Both the position numbers and the translations under genes were made by a program. A DNA stretch of 64,000 nt from Massilia sp. NR 4-1. GTDB lineage: Bacteria; Pseudomonadota; Gammaproteobacteria; Burkholderiales; Burkholderiaceae_D. The notes under the pieces were generated by a model. That model ran no database searches and was not told the DNA's origin. It worked only from the letters and a program-made list of their open reading frames with translations. Of this stretch, positions 26,436 through 35,248 are shown one piece after another (within the stretch, counting starts at the first letter, position 1; every line of letters starts with the position of its first letter). The stretch lies in contig NZ_CP012201.1 in the NCBI RefSeq assembly GCF_001191005.1, positions 2,356,001-2,420,000 of the forward strand. The letters run 5' to 3'.

Positions 26436-28631
26436 ATGAACCAGTCACATCCACCAGTGAAGCGGCAAACCATCCTGATCGTCAGCGGTTCGGAGAACGG
26501 ACTGGTGGCGCTGGAACTGGCTTTGGCTGAGCACGGGCTGGGCCTGGCCTACGTCAACCGCGGCGATGCCGCGCTGTCGCTGACCGAGGAAGGCCATGTG
26601 GCCCTGGTGCTGCTCGATGCCGCCCTGGCCGGCAGCGCCAGCCTGGAACTGTGCGAGCGCCTGGCGCGGCGCAACGGCTTGCCGGTGCTGATCATGTCCT
26701 CGGCTCCCAGCGAGGATGAGCGCGAACGGGCGCGCCAGGCCGGCGCCGCCGGCTATGTGCGCCTGCCCTTCGCCACCGCCGATGCCGTCAACAATATCCT
26801 GGTCGAACTCGGTGCGCGCGGCCTCTGGTCCGATGGCGCACCGGCCAGCCTCGACCCGGCCAATCTGGAAATCAATTACCACACCCTGCTGGCCGGTTCG
26901 CCCGACAGCATCCTGCTGCTGAACGTGGCCGACCGCAAGCCGATCGACGCCAACGCCCAGGCCGAAACCCTGTTCGGGCGCAGCGTGGCCGAGCTGCGCC
27001 ACCGCGAGCTGGCCCAGCTCTGCCCGCCCCTGCAGCAGGATGGCCGCCTCTCGGCCGACGTGGTCGACGATCTGATCGAACGCGTGCTGGGCGGCGAAAT
27101 CCGCGTCTTCCCGCTCTCCTTCCAGCACGCCAACGGCCGCCTGATCGATTGCGAAATCCGCCTGGTGCCGCTGGAAAAGGACCGGCACCACCTGCTGCAC
27201 CTGCGCCTGCTCGACGTGACCGGGCAGCGCTTGGCCGAGGCCCTGCGCGCGGGCCAGAACAAGCTGCTGGAAATGATCGCGCGCGGCGCGCCCCTGCACG
27301 CCATCCTGGACCGCCTGGTGAAGCTGGTGGAAACCCAGTCGCCCGAGCTGTTGTGCTCGGTGCTGCTGCTGGACGAGGACGGCAAACATATGCGCGCCGG
27401 CTCCGCCCCCAGCCTGCCCGGCGCCTATATGGCGGCGATCGACGGCATGGAAATCGGTCCCATGGTCGGTTCCTGCGGCACCGCCATGTACCGGCGCGAA
27501 GCGGTGATCGTGTCCGACATCATGCACGACCCGCTGTGGGAGCCGTATCGCGGCCTGGCCAGCGCCTATGGGCTGCGCGCCTGCTGGTCCATGCCCATCA
27601 TGCTCAATGAAGGCACGGTGCTGGGCAGTTTCGCCATGTATTACCGCGAGGTGCGCCACCCGAGCACGGAAGACCAGCGCCTGATCAGCGTCGCCACCCA
27701 CCTGGCCGGCATCGCCATCGAACGCACGCGGCGCGAAGCCGAGCTGCAGCAGCACCGCAGGCATCTGGAAGAACTGGTGGCCGACCGCACCGCCGCCCTG
27801 CGCCACGCCAAGGAGCAGGCCGAGCAGGCCAATGCCGAGCTGGCGCGCGCGCTCGAACACCTGAGCCTGACGCAGGAAGAGCTGGTGCGGCGCGACAAGC
27901 TGGCCGCCCTGGGCGCCATCGTGGCCGGCGTGGCGCACGAGCTGAATACGCCCATCGGCAACAGCCTGATGGTGGCCACCACCATGAGCGAACGCACCGG
28001 CGGCCTGCGCGAGGATGTCCGCACCGGCCTGCGCCGCTCGGCGCTGGAACAGTATCTGCAGCAGGCCGGCGAAGCCAACGAGCTGCTGGTGCGCAATCTG
28101 ACGCGCGCGGCCAAGCTGGTGGCCAGCTTCAAGCAGATCGCGGTCGATACCGCCAGCTCGCAACGGCGCCGCTTCACGCTCGACAAATTCGTGGCCGAAC
28201 TGGTGCTGCCGCTGGCGGCCACGCTCAAGCATCCTGGCCTGCACGTGGTGCAGGAGGTCGCGCCCCACCTGGAAATGGACAGCTATCCCGGCCCGCTCGG
28301 CCAGGCGCTCTCCAGCCTGTTCGAGAACAGCGTGCTGCACGGCTTCGGCGAACGCCCCGGCGGCACCATCACCATCGCCGGCCACGCCGTCGGCCAGGAC
28401 GAGGTGGAGCTGAGCCTGGCCGACGACGGCGCCGGCATCGCGCCCGAGCACCAGGACCGGGTCTTCGATCCCTTCTTCACCACCAGGCTGGGCGCGGGCG
28501 GTTCCGGCCTCGGCCTGCACATCACGCACAATATCGTCACCGGCGTGCTGGGCGGGCGCATCGAGCTGCAGAGCGCGCCCGGCGCCGGTACCCGCTTCAC
28601 CCTGCACCTGCCCCTGGTGGCGCCGCGATGA
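26436..28631 (+). CDS. Sensor histidine kinase with degenerate receiver, PAS, GAF, HisKA, HATPase
   Basis: 731 residues, no membrane segment. A receiver-like N-terminal domain (about 10-130) keeps an Asp in LVLLDAAL, but the usual acidic pair is replaced by VSGSENG, so phosphorylation is doubtful. PAS (about 148-270), GAF (about 285-430; FAMYYREVRHPS), coiled coil, HisKA with His501 in GVAHELNTPIGNS, and HATPase_c (SLADDGAGI, GAGGSGLGLHI). ATG 26436 has GGAAGGA upstream. Overlaps the diguanylate cyclase gene by 4 bases (ATGA), so the two probably form one signalling unit. Confidence 0.9.
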   Translation: MNQSHPPVKRQTILIVSGSENGLVALELALAEHGLGLAYVNRGDAALSLTEEGHVALVLLDAALAGSASLELCERLARRNGLPVLIMSSAPSEDERERARQAGAAGYVRLPFATADAVNNILVELGARGLWSDGAPASLDPANLEINYHTLLAGSPDSILLLNVADRKPIDANAQAETLFGRSVAELRHRELAQLCPPLQQDGRLSADVVDDLIERVLGGEIRVFPLSFQHANGRLIDCEIRLVPLEKDRHHLLHLRLLDVTGQRLAEALRAGQNKLLEMIARGAPLHAILDRLVKLVETQSPELLCSVLLLDEDGKHMRAGSAPSLPGAYMAAIDGMEIGPMVGSCGTAMYRREAVIVSDIMHDPLWEPYRGLASAYGLRACWSMPIMLNEGTVLGSFAMYYREVRHPSTEDQRLISVATHLAGIAIERTRREAELQQHRRHLEELVADRTAALRHAKEQAEQANAELARALEHLSLTQEELVRRDKLAALGAIVAGVAHELNTPIGNSLMVATTMSERTGGLREDVRTGLRRSALEQYLQQAGEANELLVRNLTRAAKLVASFKQIAVDTASSQRRRFTLDKFVAELVLPLAATLKHPGLHVVQEVAPHLEMDSYPGPLGQALSSLFENSVLHGFGERPGGTITIAGHAVGQDEVELSLADDGAGIAPEHQDRVFDPFFTTRLGAGGSGLGLHITHNIVTGVLGGRIELQSAPGAGTRFTLHLPLVAPR

Positions 28632-29815
28632 AACAGGCGAGCTGGCCACCCGCCGAAACCGCCGCGGACGCCACGCTGAACCATCTATTGAGCGAATTCC
28701 ATAATCCCGCCATGGAGCAGGCTTTCCTGCGCCACCACCTGCGCCTGAGCCAGCGCCAGCTGCGCATGACCTTCTATTTCTGCGCCTTCTTTTTCCTGGC
28801 CTTCGTGCTGTCGGACGTAGCCTGGCTCGGCTACAGCGGCCTGACGCTGATGCTGTTCTGCGCCCGCATCGGCGTGGTCACCTGCGCCCTGTTCGGCCTG
28901 CTCGCCATCCGCCTGCGGCCCAATTCCGTGGCGCTGACACGCGCCGTCGCCACCCTGGTCGAGCTGGCCGGCACCGCCGTCTTCCTGCTGATCGTCGCCT
29001 TCCGGCCTTCGGAATTCGCAGGCCACGCCATTTCCATGACCATCGTCATCATGGTGCTGTATGTGTATGTGCCGAACCGCCTATTGCACGCGGCCGCCAT
29101 CGCCCTGCCCGCCACCCTGGTCTTCGTGCTGATGGCGCGCCACCGGCAGGAAATCCAGGCACTCGGCCTGGTCACCATGGGCCTGCTCCTGCTGCTGGCC
29201 AATCTGCTCGGCTATGTGACGGCGCGCCGCTACCAGCTGCTGTGGCGCGAGGAATTCCGCACCCAGACCGAACTCAAGATCCAGTCCCTGCGCGATCCGC
29301 TGACCGGCTGCTTCAACCGTCGCCACCTGCACGAGCAGCTGATGGAAAACGAAATCATGCGCGCCCAGCGCTACCGCCTGAGCCTGGCCGTCATCATGTG
29401 CGACCTCGACCATTTCAAGCGCGTCAACGACGAATACGGCCATGCCGCGGGCGATGCCGTGCTGCAAGCGTTCTCGCGCCTGCTGCTGGCCATGACGCGC
29501 GAGAATATCGACAGCGTGGTGCGCTACGGCGGCGAGGAGTTCCTGCTGATCCTGCCCGAAACGGGTCTCGACGGCGCCACCCAGCTGGCCGAGCGCCTGC
29601 GCCGCCGCTTCGAGGAGAGCACGGTGCGCTTCGAGGGGCATAATCTGCAGGCCACCGCCAGTTTCGGCGTGGTGACGGCCGACTTTGCCGACGGCGCCCA
29701 GGCGCTGCGGCCGGAAGAAAGCAGCCAGTACAGCCTGATCGCCAAGGCCGACGAATTGCTGTACGCTGCGAAAAACGGCGGCCGCAACCAAGTGCGGGCG
29801 CAAGCCCTGTCCTGA
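28628..29815 (+). CDS. Membrane diguanylate cyclase (GGDEF)
   Basis: 395 residues. About six membrane segments (residues about 45-220), then a GGDEF domain with the active-site GGEEF at 301-305 and DPLTGCFNRRHL. It should make cyclic di-GMP. The inhibitory I-site position reads ENID rather than RxxD, so product inhibition is probably weak or absent. Translationally coupled to the upstream kinase gene. Confidence 0.92.
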   Translation: MKQASWPPAETAADATLNHLLSEFHNPAMEQAFLRHHLRLSQRQLRMTFYFCAFFFLAFVLSDVAWLGYSGLTLMLFCARIGVVTCALFGLLAIRLRPNSVALTRAVATLVELAGTAVFLLIVAFRPSEFAGHAISMTIVIMVLYVYVPNRLLHAAAIALPATLVFVLMARHRQEIQALGLVTMGLLLLLANLLGYVTARRYQLLWREEFRTQTELKIQSLRDPLTGCFNRRHLHEQLMENEIMRAQRYRLSLAVIMCDLDHFKRVNDEYGHAAGDAVLQAFSRLLLAMTRENIDSVVRYGGEEFLLILPETGLDGATQLAERLRRRFEESTVRFEGHNLQATASFGVVTADFADGAQALRPEESSQYSLIAKADELLYAAKNGGRNQVRAQALS

Positions 29816-29829
29816 ACCCGAATTGCAAA

Positions 29830-30048
29830 ATGATTATGCTGAACAAGACTTCCCGCTTCCTGCTGCTGGCCCTGGCCGGCCTGGCCCTGAGCACCAGCCT
29901 GAGCGCCGGGCCGGCGCCCTGGTATATCTGGCGCAGCAAGATCGATGGCGCCCGCGTCTGCCACCAGACCCCGCTCGGACCGGGCTGGGAGCAGGAAAGC
30001 GGGCCGTACAAAGATAGTCATTGCGAAAAGTTAGTGCGTGCTCAATAA
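29830..30048 (+). CDS. Small secreted protein, function unknown
   Basis: 72 residues. Hydrophobic signal peptide (about 1-26; FLLLALAGLALSTSLSA) and a short mature part with APWYIWRSK, GARVCHQTPLGPGWE and DSHCEKL. The two Cys (about 44 and 65) could form a disulfide in the periplasm. The second ATG (29836) is an alternative start. Not recognised. It lies 14 bases behind the diguanylate cyclase gene. Confidence 0.65.
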   Translation: MIMLNKTSRFLLLALAGLALSTSLSAGPAPWYIWRSKIDGARVCHQTPLGPGWEQESGPYKDSHCEKLVRAQ

Positions 30049-30097
30049 TGAGCCAACAACAAGAAGCAAACGCCTTTTCACTCACCGAGGAGTTCGT

Positions 30098-30646
30098 ATG
30101 TTTCAAAATCCCGAGCAATTCGCCTCCGCCACCAAGACCCTGTTCGAGTTCCAGCTTGACACCTTCAACAGCCTGACCAGCAAAGCCGTGCAAGCGCTGG
30201 AGCAGGTTGCGGCCCTGAATCTGGCCACCGCCAAGTCGAACGTGGAAAACACCCTGGCCACCGGCCGCGAGCTGAGCGAAGCCAAGGACCCGAAAGCCGT
30301 GCTGGCCGTGGCGGCCTCCAAAGTCCAGCCGGGCGTGGCCGATGCCGCCGCCTATAACCAGCAGCTGAGCCAGATCATCGCCGAGATCCAGTCCGAGTTC
30401 GCGCGCGCCGCCGAAGCCCATATGGCCGAAGCCAAGTCCAGCTTGAGCGCCCTGATCTACGACGTCACCAAGAATGTGCGACCCGGTTCGGAAAACGCGG
30501 TACAGATCGTCAAGCAAGCCATCGACAATGCCTTCAGGGGCTATGAGCAGGTGACCACGGCCACGCGTGAAGCCGTCAGCACCTTCGAGGAACAGCTGGC
30601 GCGCGCTTCCGCCAGCGTGGCCGAGCACTCGCAGACCCGCCACTGA
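30098..30646 (+). CDS. Phasin family protein
   Basis: 182 residues, almost all amphipathic helix: FASATKTLFEFQLDTFNSL, KAVQALEQVAALNLATAKS, and LVIRD-like ends absent; matches the phasin_2/PhaP family of polyhydroxyalkanoate granule coat proteins. ATG 30098 has GAGGAG upstream. Suggests the organism stores PHA. A long hairpin follows. Confidence 0.9.
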   Translation: MFQNPEQFASATKTLFEFQLDTFNSLTSKAVQALEQVAALNLATAKSNVENTLATGRELSEAKDPKAVLAVAASKVQPGVADAAAYNQQLSQIIAEIQSEFARAAEAHMAEAKSSLSALIYDVTKNVRPGSENAVQIVKQAIDNAFRGYEQVTTATREAVSTFEEQLARASASVAEHSQTRH

Positions 30647-30654
30647 TCCTCCCG

Positions 30655-30722
30655 AGAGGCCGTTTCAAAACGGGCGCGGCGTTGTTGCAGCGCCTAGCCG
30701 CACCCGTTTTGAAACGGCCTCT
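30655..30722. repeat. Long inverted repeat behind the phasin gene
   Basis: A perfect 20-bp stem (arms 30655-30674 and 30703-30722, core CGTTTCAAAACGGG) continues after one mismatch with 5 more pairs around a 16-base loop. No T run follows, so it is not a standard terminator, but it will fold strongly in RNA and may protect the phasin mRNA or stop read-through into the SOS operon. Confidence 0.75.
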
Positions 30723-30779
30723 TAGCACCCCGTCCCGCGCCTGCACAAATGCTGTGCAAGTGCGGGCGGACGCGATATA

Positions 30780-30795
30780 CTGTATAAATACACAG
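30780..30795 (+). promoter_or_regulatory. LexA (SOS) box before the FAN1-like gene
   Basis: CTGTATAAATACACAG fits CTGT-N8-ACAG and differs little from the E. coli SOS consensus; flanks (TA before, TTA behind) fit as well. It lies 23 bases before the ATG and overlaps a likely -10 (TATACT), so LexA would block transcription directly. Confidence 0.85.
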
Positions 30796-30817
30796 TTAAG
30801 CAAGCGCGTCCGTACAC

Positions 30818-32461
30818 ATGATCCGAGTTCTGGAAAACGAGTTTTATTACCTGGACAACTTCCACCAGGTGCTGCAGTGGATCGCCGAACGCTATAGCGA
30901 CTTGCTGACCGACGAGGAAAGCAGCTTCCTGTCCCGCTTCCCCACCCTGCCCCAGGCAGCGCGCGCCCTGTTCGTGCGCATGGTCATGCGCAAGGGTGAA
31001 CTGTTCCGCGCCTCCAAACTGGTCTACGGCGAAATCGGCTGCGCCCTGGAAGCGTGCCGCCCGCTATGCGAGCTGGGCTGGGTGGAGGCCGATCCCGAAC
31101 TGTCCCTGGACGAGCTGTTCGAACTGCTGCAAAAGCCCGAAATCGGCCGCATTTTCCAGCTTGCGCCGCACGAGCGCCTGGCGCGCAAGGCCGAACAGCT
31201 GGCAGCCCTGCGCGAACGGCATGCGGGCCGCCACCGCTTCTCGGCCTGGTACGGACATGCCGGCGACCAGGTCTACCGCATCGTCGCCAAGCCCCTGTGC
31301 GACCGCCTGCGGCTGATCTTCTTTGGCAACTTCCACCAGGGCTGGTCGGAGTTCGTGCTGTCCGACCTGGGCGTCTACCGCTACGAGAAAGTGGAGTTCG
31401 CGCCGGCCGCGCGCGGCTTCCGCAGCCGGCGCGACATCGACGAATACCTGGCCCTGCACCAGTGCCGCGAACGTTTCCTGGACGGCGAGCCGCCGCTGGA
31501 CGTGCTGGCCAGCCTGGCGCCGCAGGAATCGGACAATGAATGGCTGCGCAGCCGCCGCCACAGGCTGCTGTTCCAGATGGGCCAGCAGCTGGAGAAACTG
31601 CGCGACTGGCCCGGCGCGCTGAGCGTCTACCGCGCCACGCCCTATCCCGGCGCGCGCGCCCGCGCCATCCGCGTGCTGGAAAAAGACGGCCAGTTCGGCG
31701 CCGCCTACGCCTTGCTGCTGCAGGCCGAGGCCGGGCCGGAAAGCGAGGCGGAACGCCAATCCCTGCTGCGCATGGGGCCGCGCCTGCGGCGCCAGCTCGG
31801 GCATGCGCGCGGCGCCGCGTCCAAGCCGGCGCCGCCGCTGCGCCTGGACCTGAGCCTGCCGCCACCGCAGGAAGACGGCTGGCAGGTGGAAGGCGTGGTG
31901 CGCGACCACCTGTGGCGCGCGGAAGCCCCGGTCTACTACGTGGAAAATACCCTGGTCAATTCCCTGTTTGGCCTGCTGTTCTGGGATGCCATCTTCTGCG
32001 CCGTGCCGGGCGCTTTCTTCCACCCCTTCCATCGCGGCCCGGCCGACCTGCACAGCGCCGACTTCCAGCAGCGCCGCGCCGCCCAGTTCGCGGCCTGCTT
32101 CGCGCGCCTGGACGATGGCAGCTACCGCCAGGCCATCCGCGCCCGCCTGGCCGAGAAGCAGGGCATCCAGTCGCCCTTCGTCTACTGGGAAATCCTCGAT
32201 GAGGAATTGCTGGAACTGGCCCTGCACTGCATCCCGGCCGCCCATCTGCGCAAATGCTTCGAGCGCATGCTGCTCGATATCAAGGCCAACCGCAGCGGCT
32301 TCCCCGACCTGATCCAGTTCTGGCCCGGCGAGCGGCGCTATAACATGATCGAGGTGAAGGGACCCGGCGACCGCCTGCAGGACAACCAGCTGCGCTGGAT
32401 CGACTACTGCACCCAGCACCAGATGCCGATTTCGGTCTGCTACCTGCAATGGGCGGCATGA
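30818..32461 (+). CDS. FAN1-like VRR-NUC structure-specific nuclease
   Basis: 547 residues. N-terminal region (FYYLDNFHQVLQWIAERYSDLL, FVRMVMRKGELFRASKL) and a helical middle part match bacterial FAN1. The C-terminal VRR-NUC domain has the PD-(D/E)xK site FPDLIQFW and MIEVKGPGDRLQDNQLRW. Family role: 5' flap and interstrand-crosslink processing. It sits directly behind a LexA box and overlaps the helicase gene by 4 bases (ATGA), pointing to a damage-induced repair pair. Confidence 0.9.
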   Translation: MIRVLENEFYYLDNFHQVLQWIAERYSDLLTDEESSFLSRFPTLPQAARALFVRMVMRKGELFRASKLVYGEIGCALEACRPLCELGWVEADPELSLDELFELLQKPEIGRIFQLAPHERLARKAEQLAALRERHAGRHRFSAWYGHAGDQVYRIVAKPLCDRLRLIFFGNFHQGWSEFVLSDLGVYRYEKVEFAPAARGFRSRRDIDEYLALHQCRERFLDGEPPLDVLASLAPQESDNEWLRSRRHRLLFQMGQQLEKLRDWPGALSVYRATPYPGARARAIRVLEKDGQFGAAYALLLQAEAGPESEAERQSLLRMGPRLRRQLGHARGAASKPAPPLRLDLSLPPPQEDGWQVEGVVRDHLWRAEAPVYYVENTLVNSLFGLLFWDAIFCAVPGAFFHPFHRGPADLHSADFQQRRAAQFAACFARLDDGSYRQAIRARLAEKQGIQSPFVYWEILDEELLELALHCIPAAHLRKCFERMLLDIKANRSGFPDLIQFWPGERRYNMIEVKGPGDRLQDNQLRWIDYCTQHQMPISVCYLQWAA

Positions 32462-34707
32462 CTTATACCGTCGCCGTGCGTGCGCTGTGCGAGTTCACGG
32501 CCAAGGCGGGCGACCTCGACCTGCGCTTCACGCCCGCGCCCACGGTCCAGGAAGGCATGGCCGGCCACGCCGTCGTGACCGGGCGGCGCGGCGAGGATTA
32601 CCAGCGTGAAGTCAGCCTGTCCGGCGACTTCGGCGCGCTGCGCGTACGCGGCCGCGCCGACGGCTACGATCCGCGCCAGAACCAGCTGGAGGAAATCAAG
32701 ACCTATCGCGGCGACCTGGCAAAAATGCCGGCCAACCATCGCCACCTGCACTGGGCCCAGCTGAAAATCTACGGCCATCTGCTGTGCCAGGCGCGCGGCC
32801 TGGACACGCTGCGCCTGGCCCTGGTGTATTTCGACATCGGCAGCCAGAAGGAAACCCTGCTGCTGGAAGAAATGGATGCCGCCAGCCTGAGCGCCTTCTG
32901 GGAAGAACAGTGCAGCCGCTTCCTGGCCTGGGCCGAGCAGGAAATGGCGCACCGCGCCCTGCGCGACGCGCAGTTGAAGGCGATGCGCTTCCCGCACGGC
33001 GAATTCCGTCCCGGCCAGCGCCAGCTGGCCGAAGCCATGTACCGCAGCAGCGCGCGCGGCTGCGCCCTGCTGGCGCAGGCGCCGACCGGCATCGGCAAAT
33101 CGGTGGGCAGCCTGTTCCCGCTGCTCAAAGCCAGCGCCGAACATGGGCTGGACAAGGTGTTCTTCCTCGCCGCCAAAACCTCGGGACGGCGCATGGCGCT
33201 GGACGCCGCCGCCAGCCTCACGCGCAGTGCGCCGCTGCTGCCGCTACGCACCCTGGAACTGGCGGCCAGGAACACGGCCTGCGAGCATCCGGACAAGGCC
33301 TGCCATGGCGAATCCTGTCCGCTGGCGGCGGGCTTTTACGACCGCCTGCCCGCCGCGCGCGCCGCCGCCGTGCGCGAGACCATGCTGGAACGCGCCACCG
33401 TGCGCGAGATCGCACTGGCCCATGGGGTCTGTCCCTACTATCTGGAAACGGAACTGGTGCGCTGGGCCGACGTGGTGGTGGGCGACTACAACTACTATTT
33501 CGACATCAGCGCCATGCTGTACAGCCTGACGCAGCTGAACGGCTGGAAGGTGGCCGTGCTGGCCGACGAAGCGCACAATATGGTGTCGCGCGCACGCAAG
33601 ATGTATTCGGCGGAACTCGATCACGCCAGCCTGCGCCTGCTGCGCAAGAGCGCGCCCGAAGCCTTGAAAAAGCCGCTGGACAAGGTGCACCGCCAATGGC
33701 TGGCGCTGGAAAAGGAGCAGGACGATGCCTACCGGGGCTACCCGGCCCTGCCCGAGAAATTCATGGGCGCGCTGCAAACGGCCAGCAATGCCATCGGCGA
33801 CTATATGGCCGAGCATCCGGCCTGGTTCGACGCCGAGCTGCTGGAGTTCTACTTCCTCGGCCTGCACTTCGCGCGCCTGGCGGAGAGCTTCGGCGAACAT
33901 TCGCTATTCGACATCAGCAAGGGCGAAGGCAGCCGCGCCGGATCGCTGCTATGCATCCGCAATATCGTGCCGGCGCCCTTCCTCAAGCCACGCTTCGAAG
34001 CAGCCCATGCCTGCGCCCTGTTCTCGGCCACGCTCAGCCCCTGGAATTATTTCTGCGACACCCTGGGCATGCCGGACAACACCGCCTGGATCGACGTCGA
34101 ATCGCCTTTCGCCGCCGAGCAGCTGGCGGTGCGCGTGGCCGGCCATATCTCGACGCGCTACCAGCACCGCGCACGCTCGCTGGCGCCCATCGCGCGGCTC
34201 ATGGGCGAACAGTACGCCGGCCAGCCGGGCAATTACCTGGCCTTCTTCAGCAGCTTCGATTATATGGACAAGGCGGCCGACCTCTTCTGCGCCGAATACC
34301 CGCAGGTGCCGGTATGGCGCCAGCCGCGCCGCATGGACGAGACCGAGCGCGAAGCCTTCCTGGCCCGCTTCCGCGAGGATGGCCGCGGCATCGGCTTCGC
34401 CGTGCTGGGCGGCTCCTTCGGCGAAGGCATCGACCTGCCCGGCGCGCGCCTGATCGGCGCCTTCATCGCCACGCTCGGCCTGCCGCAGATCAATCCCATC
34501 AACGAGCAGATACGCCAGCGCATGGACGCCGTCTTCGGCGCCGGCTACGACTACACCTATCTGTACCCGGGCCTGCAGAAAGTGGTGCAGGCGGCCGGCC
34601 GCGTGATCCGCACCACCAGCGACCGCGGCACCGTGCACCTGATCGACGACCGCTTCGCGCGACCCGAAGTGCGCCAGCTGCTACCAGCCTGGTGGCAGAT
34701 CGCTTAA
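32458..34707 (+). CDS. DinG/XPD-like Fe-S helicase with N-terminal PD-(D/E)XK nuclease domain
   Basis: 749 residues. The N-terminal 170 residues look like a Cas4/RecB-type nuclease (GRADGYDP ... EEIKTYRG). The helicase has Walker A APTGIGKS, Fe-S Cys in ACEHPDKACHGESC and GVCPYY, DEAH in LADEAHN, and motif VI QAAGRVIRTTSDRG. XPD/DinG helicases unwind 5' to 3'. I chose ATG 32458, which forms an ATGA overlap with the nuclease gene; an ATG at 32449 is also possible. Likely partner of the FAN1-like nuclease in SOS-induced repair. Confidence 0.88.
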   Translation: MTYTVAVRALCEFTAKAGDLDLRFTPAPTVQEGMAGHAVVTGRRGEDYQREVSLSGDFGALRVRGRADGYDPRQNQLEEIKTYRGDLAKMPANHRHLHWAQLKIYGHLLCQARGLDTLRLALVYFDIGSQKETLLLEEMDAASLSAFWEEQCSRFLAWAEQEMAHRALRDAQLKAMRFPHGEFRPGQRQLAEAMYRSSARGCALLAQAPTGIGKSVGSLFPLLKASAEHGLDKVFFLAAKTSGRRMALDAAASLTRSAPLLPLRTLELAARNTACEHPDKACHGESCPLAAGFYDRLPAARAAAVRETMLERATVREIALAHGVCPYYLETELVRWADVVVGDYNYYFDISAMLYSLTQLNGWKVAVLADEAHNMVSRARKMYSAELDHASLRLLRKSAPEALKKPLDKVHRQWLALEKEQDDAYRGYPALPEKFMGALQTASNAIGDYMAEHPAWFDAELLEFYFLGLHFARLAESFGEHSLFDISKGEGSRAGSLLCIRNIVPAPFLKPRFEAAHACALFSATLSPWNYFCDTLGMPDNTAWIDVESPFAAEQLAVRVAGHISTRYQHRARSLAPIARLMGEQYAGQPGNYLAFFSSFDYMDKAADLFCAEYPQVPVWRQPRRMDETEREAFLARFREDGRGIGFAVLGGSFGEGIDLPGARLIGAFIATLGLPQINPINEQIRQRMDAVFGAGYDYTYLYPGLQKVVQAAGRVIRTTSDRGTVHLIDDRFARPEVRQLLPAWWQIA

Positions 34708-35193
34708 GCGGCACACCATCTGCACCTGGCCGTAATACGCGCCATCGACGCACATGGCTTCCGGCAGCAGGCCGCAGCGCTGGAAGCCCAGCGATTCGTA
34801 AAAGGCGATGGCCGGCGCATTGGTCTCGGTCACATCCAGCACCAGCAGGCGCAGGCCCGGCAGGCTGCGCGCATGCGCCAGGACGGCCCGCGCCAGGCCG
34901 CGCGCCACGCCGCGCCCGCGCTGCTCCGGCCGGACGTACACGCCGATCACGGCGGCGCGGTGCCGTTCCTTGCTGCGCTCTTCGCGTTTCAGGGCGGTCG
35001 TGCCGATCAGCGCGCCGTCGGCAAAAGCGCCGAAAATGGCGACGCTGGAGAGAAAGCCGGCGGTCGAGGCCAGGGGGCGCTCCGCCTCGTCCTCGTAGCT
35101 GGAGCCGAAGGACAGCGGCGCTTCGCGCAAGGCGAAAATCCGCAGCGCTTGAAAGGCTGCGGCATCATCGGCGGAAAGTCGTTTGATATCCAT
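34681..35193 (-). CDS. GNAT-family N-acetyltransferase
   Basis: 170 residues with the acetyl-CoA site VYVRPEQRGRGVARGLARAVL and the C-terminal TNAPAIAFYESLGFQ. Substrate unknown. Its 3' end overlaps the helicase gene end by 27 bases, tail to tail. The start at 35193 leaves 55 bases to the divergent binding-protein ATG. Confidence 0.88.
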   Translation of the reverse strand: MDIKRLSADDAAAFQALRIFALREAPLSFGSSYEDEAERPLASTAGFLSSVAIFGAFADGALIGTTALKREERSKERHRAAVIGVYVRPEQRGRGVARGLARAVLAHARSLPGLRLLVLDVTETNAPAIAFYESLGFQRCGLLPEAMCVDGAYYGQVQMVCRLSDLPPGW

Positions 35194-35248
35194 AGCAGCA
35201 TGCTACACTGAATTTCGCGCCCCTGCCCGGGGAGAGACGAGGTGTCCG

